Notes under the pieces: generated by a model
What the model saw: the letters and a program-made list of their open reading frames with translations, nothing else
Told to the model about the DNA's origin: nothing
The model's database searches: none
Made by a program: the position numbers and the translations under genes
Shown here: positions 8,325 through 15,291 of the stretch, piece after piece
Layout of the letters: every line of letters begins with the position of its first letter
How positions within the stretch are numbered: position 1 is the first letter of the stretch
Assembly: GCA_013152575.1 (NCBI GenBank)
Contig: JAADGB010000058.1
Location: 1 to 34,484 of the forward strand
From: Thermoproteota archaeon
Lineage (GTDB): Archaea; Thermoproteota; Thermoprotei_A; Sulfolobales; Acidilobaceae
Reading direction: 5' to 3'
DNA: 34,484 nt

Positions 8325-8735
8325 ATGGTATTGGAGAGAATTATGGAGCGGATAATCGAGGAAGCGGGAGTAGGCATAATAAAGCCGGAGACCAGAAGGA
8401 AGATCATTGAAATACTGACGAGCGAGTTAAGCTATAGACAGGTAGCCAGGAGCCTAGGCGTGACTGCGGCAGCGATTCACAAGTACATCACGGGCAAATC
8501 AACTCCTAGAGACGAGGTAGTCAAGAGAGCAATCGATCTTGCAGCAGAACTCGGTCTAACCGAGGTAGGCGACCTAATCTTAGAAGACATTGCTACAGAG
8601 CTAGAAGCCCTGCTGAAAACGTTGGCTGAAAAGGATCTAGCCTCAGCCTCACACGTTTCAAAACTCTCAAGTATAGTCGGCAGGGCTAAACTGGTATTAG
8701 CAGCTGGCCTCTCAGGAAACAAGAAGCGAATGTAG
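8325..8735 (+). CDS. HTH DNA-binding protein (XRE-like)
   Basis: This 136-residue protein carries a clear helix-turn-helix at about residues 33-57, with SYRQVARSLGVT, AAAIHKYITGKSTP reading like a lambda-repressor-type recognition helix. The remainder is alpha-helical and ends with a basic tail NKKRM. It lies 33 bp after the aminotransferase and may be co-transcribed. Its target is unknown. The start ATG 8325 is the first of two nearby in-frame ATGs (the other at 8343). Confidence 0.7.
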   Translation: MVLERIMERIIEEAGVGIIKPETRRKIIEILTSELSYRQVARSLGVTAAAIHKYITGKSTPRDEVVKRAIDLAAELGLTEVGDLILEDIATELEALLKTLAEKDLASASHVSKLSSIVGRAKLVLAAGLSGNKKRM

Positions 8736-8742
8736 TTCTCTT

Positions 8743-9132
8743 CTACGAGATTTTCACCACGTTCCAGTACTCGCCAGCCTCAATTAGCCACGCCGCCATT
8801 AATCTGGCCACGAATCTCCTAGCATCTCCTCTCGAGATATTGTATCCGAGTCTCGAGGCCGCCTTGTAGGCTATATCCTCATCTATCCTGTCGATAAAGA
8901 TGTCTGTTAGTTCCTCGAGTAGATCCCATAGGTTTATTCTCCTTTTACTGGATACGATTTCCTTAAGTCTAGTATAGTCTTCGTCTTTTAACATGGCCTT
9001 ATCCACTAGGTCTTCTCGCCCCTCTTCTCTTGCAACCCGCCAATAAGTGAAGAGTAAATCATAGTTATCCACAACCTTGCCTGACGCGAATGGAGGCGTC
9101 TTCTTATTCTCGGGTTTCTCCACGAGATGCAC
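8743..9132 (-). CDS. Uncharacterised small helical protein
   Basis: I do not recognise this 129-residue protein. It is mostly alpha-helical and charged, with a proline-containing N-terminus, a central acidic helix LWDLLEELTDIF and a C-terminal helix RRFVARLMAAWLIEAGEYW. No signal peptide, transmembrane segment or Cys cluster is visible. The frame opens at GTG 9132, with another GTG three codons later at 9123. It converges on the HTH gene with only 7 bp between stops and diverges from the HARP-like gene. The frame is long, unbroken and keeps typical codon use, so I treat it as real. Confidence 0.6.
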   Translation of the reverse strand: MHLVEKPENKKTPPFASGKVVDNYDLLFTYWRVAREEGREDLVDKAMLKDEDYTRLKEIVSSKRRINLWDLLEELTDIFIDRIDEDIAYKAASRLGYNISRGDARRFVARLMAAWLIEAGEYWNVVKIS

Positions 9133-9198
9133 CGCTTTTAGTAATTAAGCTGAATAGGCTAATATTAAGTGTCGGGTACGATGCTGAGGTGCCAGTGA
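9133..9198. promoter_or_regulatory. Divergent promoter region between ORF129 and the HARP-like gene
   Basis: This AT-rich 66-bp gap holds TATA-like GTAATTAAG at 9141-9149 and TAATATTAAG at 9160-9169. The first could serve both directions (starts near 9171 and 9121). The plus-strand gene has the SD GAGGTG at 9185-9190. Confidence 0.35.
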
Positions 9199-9840
9199 TT
9201 GGACATCTTCGTGCTCGACACGACTAGCGTGACAGAGACAAGGCTTAGATCAACGCTAGAAGAGGAGAGCTTAGAGGGAGTAGTGTCTAAGATAGCTGGG
9301 TTGATTAGAGAGGCTAGAATAAAGTTGAAGGCAAGATTCTACATGACCCCGTCAACCTGGAGCGAGCTCCGGAGGATACTTATTGGTAACTCTGTCAGCC
9401 TCGAGGTCATCCAGGAATTAGCCGCTTGGATTACTGTTAAGGCACCAGACAAGCTTTCACTCCAAATCCCGGCCAGCGTCTTCTCCGAGTATGTAGCTGA
9501 CATAAGGAGGAGGCTCTTCAAGGGATTACGAGTTGCTGAAACGGCTGTACGTAGGGTTGCAAAGGAGTGCCCGGACTCTAGCGATGGATGCATTGGTGAG
9601 ACGATTAGAGATCTCAGAGATAAGTATAGGGAGGCTACCCGTAAAGGTCTTGTCGATAGCGTAGAGGACTTGGACACTATCCTTCTCGCCATGGAGTTAA
9701 AGGGTATAGTAGTGACTAGCGACGCAGGGATTAGGAGGCTGGGAGAACAGTTAGGAATAATCGTTGTAGACCCGGTTGATTTCGTCAACATGCTTAAGAG
9801 AATGATATCATCCATGGACTCTTCCTTCGAATCAAGTTAG
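9199..9840 (+). CDS. HARP-family RNA-free RNase P-like PIN protein (UPF0278)
   Basis: The 213-residue PIN-like protein matches the UPF0278 family, once called RNA ligase partner, whose Aquifex homologue is a protein-only RNase P. Visible features are FVLDTT with Asp7, a helical insertion, ASVFSEYVADIRRRLFKG (89-109), a helical hairpin ending in IRDLRDKYREA, the acidic VEDLDTILLA (Asp157, Asp159) and VTSDAGIRRLG (Asp175), all as in family members. Expected activity is removal of tRNA 5' leaders. The start is TTG with GAGGTG 8 nt upstream. The gene lies 56 bp before tRNA-Thr. Archaea normally use the RNA-based enzyme, so its physiological role is open. Confidence 0.85.
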   Translation: MDIFVLDTTSVTETRLRSTLEEESLEGVVSKIAGLIREARIKLKARFYMTPSTWSELRRILIGNSVSLEVIQELAAWITVKAPDKLSLQIPASVFSEYVADIRRRLFKGLRVAETAVRRVAKECPDSSDGCIGETIRDLRDKYREATRKGLVDSVEDLDTILLAMELKGIVVTSDAGIRRLGEQLGIIVVDPVDFVNMLKRMISSMDSSFESS

Positions 9841-9896
9841 TGACCACGGGTAAAGGATTAAATCACCCAAACAAGCCCCTCACTCTTATAATGGAA

Positions 9897-10002
9897 GCCG
9901 CCGTAGCTCAGCGGTAGAGCGCCGGCCTCGTAACGGTAAATCGTTGATCCGAGGTCGCGGGAGAGCCGGTGGTCGCGGGTTCGAATCCCGCCGGCGGCTC
10001 CA
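9897..10002 (+). tRNA. tRNA-Thr(CGT) with intron, CCA encoded
   Basis: The acceptor GCCGCCG (9897-9903) pairs fully with CGGCGGC (9992-9998); the discriminator is T and CCA is encoded at 10000-10002. The D arm is GCTC-AGCGGTA-GAGC. The anticodon stem is CCGGC (9922-9926) with GCCGG (9965-9969), loop CTCGTAA after splicing, anticodon CGT (9929-9931) for threonine ACG. The T arm is GCGGG-TTCGAAT-CCCGC (9975-9991). A 31-nt intron sits after position 37. G1-C72, C2-G71 and U73 fit archaeal tRNA-Thr. Confidence 0.94.
9933..9963 (+). other. tRNA-Thr intron, canonical 37/38 position with bulge-helix-bulge
   Basis: The 31-nt intron can be folded into a bulge-helix-bulge. Exon nucleotides CTCG (9927-9930) pair with intron CGGG (9958-9961, one G-U). 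Three-nt bulges TAA (9931-9933) and AGA (9962-9964) flank this helix, each cut between its second and third nucleotides. The inner helix starts with 9934-9935 pairing 9956-9957. A one-base shift is possible because A occurs at both boundaries. EndA at 23189-23740 is the expected processing enzyme. Confidence 0.85.
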
Positions 10003-10090
10003 TACACCTAGATTCTACGATGTGCCCCAAGGTTTCTAGACGATCTCTTTTTAGATACTTTGACATAGTTAATCGTTGAAGGTGGAAGTT

Positions 10091-10621
10091 TTGGCGAGGA
10101 TCTATACTAGGACTGGAGATGGAGGAGAAACCTACTGTGCCGCTCTAGGGACTAGGGTCCCCAAGGATCATGCTTTGATAGAGTTCATGGGGACTCTTGA
10201 CGAGGCAAATAGTCTACTTGGCATTGCTGCGGCGAACTGTGAGGGCGAGGTTAAAAGGTCCCTGGAGGATTTACAGAGGCTACTCTTCCGGGTTGGATTC
10301 TCTCTGGGAGGGTTCGCTGATATAAGTGAGGCTGATGTTGAAAGCCTTGAGAAGATCGTTGATGAGTATATGGCTGGAGTCGAGTTGAAAGGATTCGTGA
10401 TCCCTGGGGGAGATATGTGCTCATCCTTCATCCACTTTGCTAGAACAGTTGTCCGGAGGGCTGAAAGAAGGCTGGTCTCAGCGCATAGGTCAGGGGTTAG
10501 TGTTAAGGCGGGAGAGGATAAGTTGAAGCTAGCAATTAAGGTGTTGAATAGGATGAGCGACGCGCTATACGCGATGGCTGTAGGAGTCCAAGCTAGGAAG
10601 GGTGAATTGAAGTACTTGTAG
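10091..10621 (+). CDS. ATP:cob(I)alamin adenosyltransferase, PduO type
   Basis: The enzyme transfers the adenosyl group of ATP to cob(I)alamin, forming coenzyme B12. It has the N-terminal ATP-binding signature RIYTRTGDGGET, then ELMGTLDEAN-like FMGTLDEANSLLG, the conserved TVVRRAERR helix and the C-terminal VLNRMSDALYAMA, all hallmarks of the PduO/MMAB family. I place the start at TTG 10091 (176 residues), because GGTGG at 10081-10085 lies 5 nt upstream and the protein then begins MARIYT, as in homologues; the frame also opens at TTG 10076. No cobalamin-dependent enzyme is in the window. Confidence 0.9.
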   Translation: MARIYTRTGDGGETYCAALGTRVPKDHALIEFMGTLDEANSLLGIAAANCEGEVKRSLEDLQRLLFRVGFSLGGFADISEADVESLEKIVDEYMAGVELKGFVIPGGDMCSSFIHFARTVVRRAERRLVSAHRSGVSVKAGEDKLKLAIKVLNRMSDALYAMAVGVQARKGELKYL

Positions 10622-10635
10622 CGGGCCTCTAGGGG

Positions 10636-10661
10636 GACGAGCCTCCCCATAGGGGCTTGTC
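10636..10661 (+). other. Hairpin after the cobalamin adenosyltransferase gene
   Basis: GACGAG (10636-10641) pairs with CTTGTC (10656-10661), and CCCC (10645-10648) pairs with GGGG (10652-10655) across loop ATA, leaving a CCT bulge. An upstream G run at 10632-10636 could instead pair with the same CCCC, so two exclusive folds exist. A second weaker stem, CGATG/CATCG, lies at 10665-10684. It may be a terminator, a processing signal or a small RNA. Confidence 0.35.
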
Positions 10662-10717
10662 AGGCGATGGCGTATTCTTCATCGGCCCATCAAGTAATTG
10701 GATACAGATAGCTAATC

Positions 10718-10725
10718 CTAATTAA
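10718..10725 (+). promoter_or_regulatory. TATA box of the PCNA gene
   Basis: CTAATTAA gives a predicted transcript start near 10746, keeping GGGTGG at 10750-10755 as SD before the TTG at 10762. Confidence 0.45.
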
Positions 10726-10761
10726 GAATCACAGCCAACCACTATATGAGGGTGGAGTGTT

Positions 10762-11553
10762 TTGGCGCAAACCCTTGAATCAGAGATTGAGGGCGTAGTG
10801 GCAACGCTACGGTACCCTGATGCCAAGAGTCTCAGGGAGTTTATAGAAGCTCTATCAAAGATACTCGATGAAGCTAGATTCGATATCACTCAGGGTGGAG
10901 TCAAGGTTGCTGGCATGGATCCAGCTAAGGTTGCCTTTATCGAGGTATGGATGCCCCGGGAGTCCTTCCTAGAATACGACCTAGACGAGTCCCGCGAGTC
11001 GATATACATGGGTGTCAGGCTAGAATCTCTTGCAAGTGCCCTGAAGAAGGGGAAGAAAGGCGAGCCTGTGCTCTTCCGGGTCTCAGATGACAAGGTATAT
11101 GTCCAGGTTGATAGTGTGGTTGTAAAGAGATTCCTAATGCCCAATATCGAGGTGTTCATAGACCTGCCCGAGAACATTACACTGGAGCACGATGTAGAGG
11201 CTAGTGTCATAGCCGAGGTGCTCAAGAAGGCTGTAAAGGATGTTGAGATTGTTGGTAAGGAGGTCGAGTTCGAAGCAAATGATGGCAAACTAGTTATAAG
11301 GGCGAAGGGAGAGGCCAGGTCGAGAGTAGAGGCAGTACTACAAGAGGGTGTCTCAAGCGCATTATTATACCTGGAGATCAGGAAGCCCTCTGTCAGCGTA
11401 TACGATGTATCCTACATAAAGAACGTACTAAACCTAACGAAGATAGCAGAATCAGTTGAAATAAGGTTCTCCAGCGAGAGACCATTAGAGCTCGTATTCA
11501 AGAGCCCAGATGGGAGTAGGGTAAGGTATCTTCTAGCCCCATCAGTCGTCTAA
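10762..11553 (+). CDS. pcn: DNA polymerase sliding clamp (PCNA)
   Basis: This toroidal clamp tethers replication and repair enzymes to DNA. The 263-residue protein shows the two-domain PCNA repeat: an N-terminal domain with ARFDITQGGVKVAGMDPAKV, the interdomain connector region around VFIDLPENI (about residue 130), and a C-terminal domain ending VRYLLAPSVV. Crenarchaea often have two or three PCNA paralogues; I cannot tell which this is. The TTG start has GGTGG 6 nt upstream. Its 3' end overlaps the convergent LysRS gene by 12 nt. Confidence 0.94.
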   Translation: MAQTLESEIEGVVATLRYPDAKSLREFIEALSKILDEARFDITQGGVKVAGMDPAKVAFIEVWMPRESFLEYDLDESRESIYMGVRLESLASALKKGKKGEPVLFRVSDDKVYVQVDSVVVKRFLMPNIEVFIDLPENITLEHDVEASVIAEVLKKAVKDVEIVGKEVEFEANDGKLVIRAKGEARSRVEAVLQEGVSSALLYLEIRKPSVSVYDVSYIKNVLNLTKIAESVEIRFSSERPLELVFKSPDGSRVRYLLAPSVV

Positions 11554-13167
11554 CCCAGCTGCCTCCCTCAACCTCTTTACAACGAAGTCCTTATTCAGCA
11601 GCGAGAGTAGGGGCGCGGCCCTAGGTCCTCGATCCTCTCCAACGAACACCCTGTAGAACTCTCTGTAGAACTCACGCCTCTCCTTACCTGTAAGGTTCTG
11701 CGTCGCTTGTATCATGGCCTCCTTAATGCTATCCTCTCTCCAGTCGGATAGACTCGCCAGCTTCTCGGCTAGTACGCTGAAAGTCTCCTTGTACTTTAGA
11801 TTCACGATAACATCTCTGCTCACTGACTCCACTATTCTTACCTTAAGGCCTGGCGGCGAGTACTTCTCCACCCATCTGCCAGCCTTTTCTAACAGGCCCT
11901 TCACCCAGCTTAGACTATAGTCATCGGGCTCCTCCGGCAGATGGCCCGTTCTCTTGAGCCTTGCCAACGCCTCTTCCACTCTATCCATTGGAATCAGTTG
12001 TGCTAGTATTGCGGCATGCGTGTAGGGTACCTGTGCAGGGAGCCTTAGAGGCATCTTACCGGGATGGCTCAACTCGTACGTTCTCTTTAGGTAATCACCG
12101 TCCTCAGCCTCCTCTACACCGAAGTAGACCCTCTCTGCCTTGTAGTATTGCTCGTAGTATTGCGGCAGTTGCAGAGGATCGATAACTATCTTCTTCCTAG
12201 GATGAGTGTAGAAGTATAGGAATCTCAGTATTTGTGGGTGGGCGATTTCAAGCCACTCTCTCGGAGTAATGCCTACAAAACCACTGCTTGACATATCAGA
12301 CTCTCTACCTGAGACCCTGTATCCAACCCACTCATACCACTCTCCTAGTGGGGGATCGTAGTCGAAGACCTTGACCGATAGCTCGACACAGCTATCCCTG
12401 CTACCTCCAGGCGTCGCGTGATCCTTCCCGTAGGGTTCAAAGTCTACGGAGAGAACCTTCCAGACACCTGCCCACTCGATCCTCCAGTTCAGCTTTACAT
12501 CTGTTATATCAGCTATACCACGATGGCCGCAGTGCTTACACACGTATTCTACCTTGCCGTCCTCGGTAACCCTAACTGCCTTCGTCTTATCTATCCTTCC
12601 ACAATTGCTACACCTTGGCTCTACGGGGATCCAGTCCTCAGGGTATGGCTTCCTTCCCCTGTACTTGTTGACTATCTCGCGGATCTCCTCCTTCTTCGGT
12701 AGAACCTCTTGCAATATGAAGTCCTTGAAGGGACCCTTATAGAGCTCCTCGGTAGTCACGACCTCTACTCTCCCATCGGTGTACTCCTTTATGAATGGTC
12801 CGAAGTCGCTCCAAAAATGATCGATCCAGCTCTTATGGCACCCCTTGGGGTCTGGCACATCCTTGAGCGGCCATCCAGCATACTTCTTCGCTTCGTTGGG
12901 ATCGTCGAACTGCTTCCTCTGACTCTCCTTACCCTTCCAAGGATCAACCGTGTAGAGGGTGAGAAGCTGTCTCACCTTGTATCCACGCTTCTCTAGCTCC
13001 CTTCTAACAGCCTCTCCCAGCAGAATCTCTCCTCTCAACCTACCTATGTGTTGGAGGCCCGATACGCTTAGTCCACCATTAATAGTGATAACACCCTTCT
13101 CCCTATACCTTTCTCTCAGCCTCTCCTCCAGCGAATCCACTAGCTGGTCCAACCAGTGCTTCTCCAC
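11542..13167 (-). CDS. lysS: Lysyl-tRNA synthetase, class I
   Basis: The enzyme charges tRNA-Lys and belongs to the class I LysRS found in many archaea and a few bacteria, unrelated to the usual class II enzyme. It has 541 residues. The HIGH-equivalent is LQHIGRLRGE (about 38-47), a zinc ribbon is formed by CSNC (186-189) and CKHC (210-213), and the KMSKS-equivalent is DMSSSG (291-296). The helical C-terminal anticodon-binding region ends at AAGLDD. The GTG start at 13167 is preceded by AGGTG in the minus strand. A nearby out-of-frame ATG at 13171 is not used. Confidence 0.93.
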   Translation of the reverse strand: MEKHWLDQLVDSLEERLRERYREKGVITINGGLSVSGLQHIGRLRGEILLGEAVRRELEKRGYKVRQLLTLYTVDPWKGKESQRKQFDDPNEAKKYAGWPLKDVPDPKGCHKSWIDHFWSDFGPFIKEYTDGRVEVVTTEELYKGPFKDFILQEVLPKKEEIREIVNKYRGRKPYPEDWIPVEPRCSNCGRIDKTKAVRVTEDGKVEYVCKHCGHRGIADITDVKLNWRIEWAGVWKVLSVDFEPYGKDHATPGGSRDSCVELSVKVFDYDPPLGEWYEWVGYRVSGRESDMSSSGFVGITPREWLEIAHPQILRFLYFYTHPRKKIVIDPLQLPQYYEQYYKAERVYFGVEEAEDGDYLKRTYELSHPGKMPLRLPAQVPYTHAAILAQLIPMDRVEEALARLKRTGHLPEEPDDYSLSWVKGLLEKAGRWVEKYSPPGLKVRIVESVSRDVIVNLKYKETFSVLAEKLASLSDWREDSIKEAMIQATQNLTGKERREFYREFYRVFVGEDRGPRAAPLLSLLNKDFVVKRLREAAGLDD

Positions 13168-13275
13168 CCATTACACCTAGTAAGGAAACGATACACTAGC
13201 CTAATTTTGTTCTTTGCAATAGCCTACCCGGCTCCACTCTATAAATCAGGTTATAGAGTGGCCATATAGTGGAAA

Positions 13276-13285
13276 GACTTATTAG
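13276..13285 (+). promoter_or_regulatory. TATA box of trpB2
   Basis: The segment with CTTATTAG predicts a transcript start near 13306, so the leader of roughly 26 nt contains the SD GAGGTGAT at 13312-13319 and the short upstream ORF. Confidence 0.4.
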
Positions 13286-13323
13286 TTGAAAACGCATTGA
13301 TTGATGAGCCAGAGGTGATGAGA

Positions 13324-13341
13324 ATGCGCCAATGGATTTAG
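13324..13341 (+). CDS. Putative tiny upstream ORF (MRQWI) overlapping the trpB2 start
   Basis: ATG CGC CAA TGG ATT TAG lies 4 nt after GGTGAT (13314-13319), a better SD spacing than the 12 nt to the trpB2 ATG at 13332. A second in-frame ATG at 13318 lies within the SD. The peptide contains one tryptophan codon and its stop lies inside the trpB2 coding region in another frame. It could be chance; expression is not shown by sequence alone. Confidence 0.3.
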   Translation: MRQWI

Positions 13342-14687
13342 CCCGTTTGAGGGCTCCCCAGGACTCCTCCATGATCCCCTCCTCCTGGTATAATATCGTC
13401 CCAGACCTCCCCGAAGAGCTTCCTCCAATGCTCCGACCCGACGGCGAGCCAGTCAAACCATCAGACCTCGAGCCAATATTCCCATCAAAGCTAATAGAAC
13501 AAGAATTCTCACGGAGCAGATTCATCGAAATCCCCAGAGAGTTAAGGGAGCTATATGCTAGGCTTGGAAGACCAACACCCCTACTACGTGCAAGACGGCT
13601 AGAGGAACTACTCGGAACGCCCGCACAGATCTACTACAAGTACGAGGGTGTAATGCCCACTGGTAGCCACAAGATCAATACAGCCGCTGCACAGGCCTAC
13701 TACAACAAGCTGGAAGGAGTGCGCAGACTTACAACGGAGACAGGGGCTGGCCAATGGGGTAGCGCCCTAGCACTAGGCGGAGCATTATTCGGCTTGAAGG
13801 TCAGGGTCTACATGGTAAAGATCAGCTACATGCAGAAACCATACAGGAAGATAATGATGCAAGTATACGGTGCAGAGGTTATCCCAAGCCCAAGCAACTA
13901 CACAGAATACGGTAGAAGACTCCTAAGCACGGATCCAGAAAACCCGGGAAGCCTTGGAATCGCGATAAGCGAAGCTATAGAAGACGCTGTCAAGAACGAT
14001 GATACAAAATATAGTCTCGGCAGCGTGTTAAACCACGTACTCCTACACCAGACAATCATAGGGCTAGAGGCAAGGAAGCAAATGGAGGAGCTAGGAGTAT
14101 ACCCAGATATAGTCATAGGCTCAGTAGGAGGGGGCAGCAACTTCGCAGGATTAAGCTACCCCTTCATGAAAGACAGACTACAGGGGAGATCTGAGACAAG
14201 CTTCATCGCAGTGGAACCTACGGCCGCTCCCACGATGACCAAGGGTATTCTAGGCTACGACTATGGAGACTCGGCTGAAATGACGCCCCTCATCTACATG
14301 TACACACTAGGCCACAAGTTCGTTCCACCACCAATACACGCCGGAGGCCTAAGATACCATGGAGTAGCACCAACGATAGCAATACTCGTAAAAACAGGAT
14401 ACATAGAGCCAAGAGCCTACGGTCAAAACGAAATCTTCAACGCAGCACTCCTATTTGCAAAAGCCGAAGGCATAATCCCCGCTCCAGAAAGCGCCCACGC
14501 CGTAAAGGCCGCTATAGATGAGGCACTGAAAGCCAAGGAGCAAGGCAAGGAGAAAATCATACTGTTCAACCTTAGCGGACACGGCCTCCTAGACCTACAA
14601 GGCTACAATGATTACCTCGAAGGGAAGCTTACTGACGCCTACATCGACGGGCCAAGAATAGAAGACCTACCCTTCACCAAGAAATAG
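13332..14687 (+). CDS. trpB2: Tryptophan synthase beta-like protein, TrpB2 type
   Basis: The 451-residue PLP enzyme carries the TrpB2 N-terminus SSWYNIVPDLPEELPP, the cofactor Lys in TGSHKIN (Lys114), TTETGAGQWGSAL, and the phosphate loop GSVGGGSNFAG. It has the TrpB2-specific length and YMQKPYRK segment, unlike TrpB1 (about 400 residues). No trpA or other trp gene is near. Published work on crenarchaeal TrpB2 indicates that it forms tryptophan from O-phosphoserine and indole without TrpA. ATG 13332 matches the family N-terminus, though the SD is rather distant. A SerK/ParB-like gene follows after 36 bp, probably in the same operon. Confidence 0.92.
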   Translation: MDLARLRAPQDSSMIPSSWYNIVPDLPEELPPMLRPDGEPVKPSDLEPIFPSKLIEQEFSRSRFIEIPRELRELYARLGRPTPLLRARRLEELLGTPAQIYYKYEGVMPTGSHKINTAAAQAYYNKLEGVRRLTTETGAGQWGSALALGGALFGLKVRVYMVKISYMQKPYRKIMMQVYGAEVIPSPSNYTEYGRRLLSTDPENPGSLGIAISEAIEDAVKNDDTKYSLGSVLNHVLLHQTIIGLEARKQMEELGVYPDIVIGSVGGGSNFAGLSYPFMKDRLQGRSETSFIAVEPTAAPTMTKGILGYDYGDSAEMTPLIYMYTLGHKFVPPPIHAGGLRYHGVAPTIAILVKTGYIEPRAYGQNEIFNAALLFAKAEGIIPAPESAHAVKAAIDEALKAKEQGKEKIILFNLSGHGLLDLQGYNDYLEGKLTDAYIDGPRIEDLPFTKK

Positions 14688-14723
14688 CCAGAACCGTAGG
14701 AACCCCCGCGGAGGAATACAGCA

Positions 14724-15209
14724 TTGAGGCCCAGGCTCGAACTACTAGAGCTATCAGCACTAATACCACACGAAGAAGTGATGCCCCTAAGACTCCAAGA
14801 AATTCAAACGAGGATAATGCAAGACAAGTTTCTACTCAAGCCAATAATAGTCGACGAGAAAACCCTGGTAGTAGTAGACGGTCATCATAGACTTACAGCT
14901 CTAAAGAGGATTGGTGCACGCAGAGCACCAGTATTGTTTATTGACTATACTCGGGATATAGACAGGTTACACGTAATGGTGCCTCCGAAAAACATCGCCA
15001 GATATCAAAGCTCCATAGATGAACTAATAGCATCGATAACCAGTAGAAGAACTATGGTAAATATGGAATCTAGGGTAAGAATCGAGGTACGGGAAAGAGG
15101 ATTCCTACTCGAGCATCTAGGCAGAAGCCTCCTGCCACCAAAGACCACAATACATTACACGTGGGCGAAGAACTACTATTCTCTAGTTCCCTTATCCCTT
15201 CTTTACTAG
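14724..15209 (+). CDS. ParB/sulfiredoxin-fold protein, free-serine-kinase (SerK)-like
   Basis: This 161-residue protein begins with a ParB/Srx-type N-domain: LIPHEE (13-18), then KPIIVDEKTLVVVDGHHRLTAL, in which DGHHR (52-56) is the phosphate-binding signature, then RRAPVLFIDY. The same motifs, including the PHE turn, KP, DGHHR and a C-terminal PKTT, occur in archaeal SerK, an ADP-dependent kinase that makes O-phosphoserine from free serine. Characterised SerK proteins are about 240 residues, so this is a shortened relative lacking much of the C-terminal domain. The TTG start has GGAGG 9 nt upstream. Its position after trpB2 suggests it could supply O-phosphoserine. A plain DNA-binding ParB-like role remains possible. 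Confidence 0.65.
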   Translation: MRPRLELLELSALIPHEEVMPLRLQEIQTRIMQDKFLLKPIIVDEKTLVVVDGHHRLTALKRIGARRAPVLFIDYTRDIDRLHVMVPPKNIARYQSSIDELIASITSRRTMVNMESRVRIEVRERGFLLEHLGRSLLPPKTTIHYTWAKNYYSLVPLSLLY

Positions 15210-15291
15210 TACCTAACACTATAGGGGATGTGATAATTATAGTAGCCCTAATGCATTTCATTAATTCCAGGTACAAGAGACTAGGCAAGCT

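Noticed and set aside
10622..10746. Cobalamin riboswitch near the adenosyltransferase gene
   Set aside because: It is downstream of the B12 gene and lacks the conserved B12-box-like core.
13311..13330. Box C/D sRNA from GGTGATGA near the trpB2 leader
   Set aside because: No CTGA D box occurs at a suitable distance, and the sequence is better explained as the SD.
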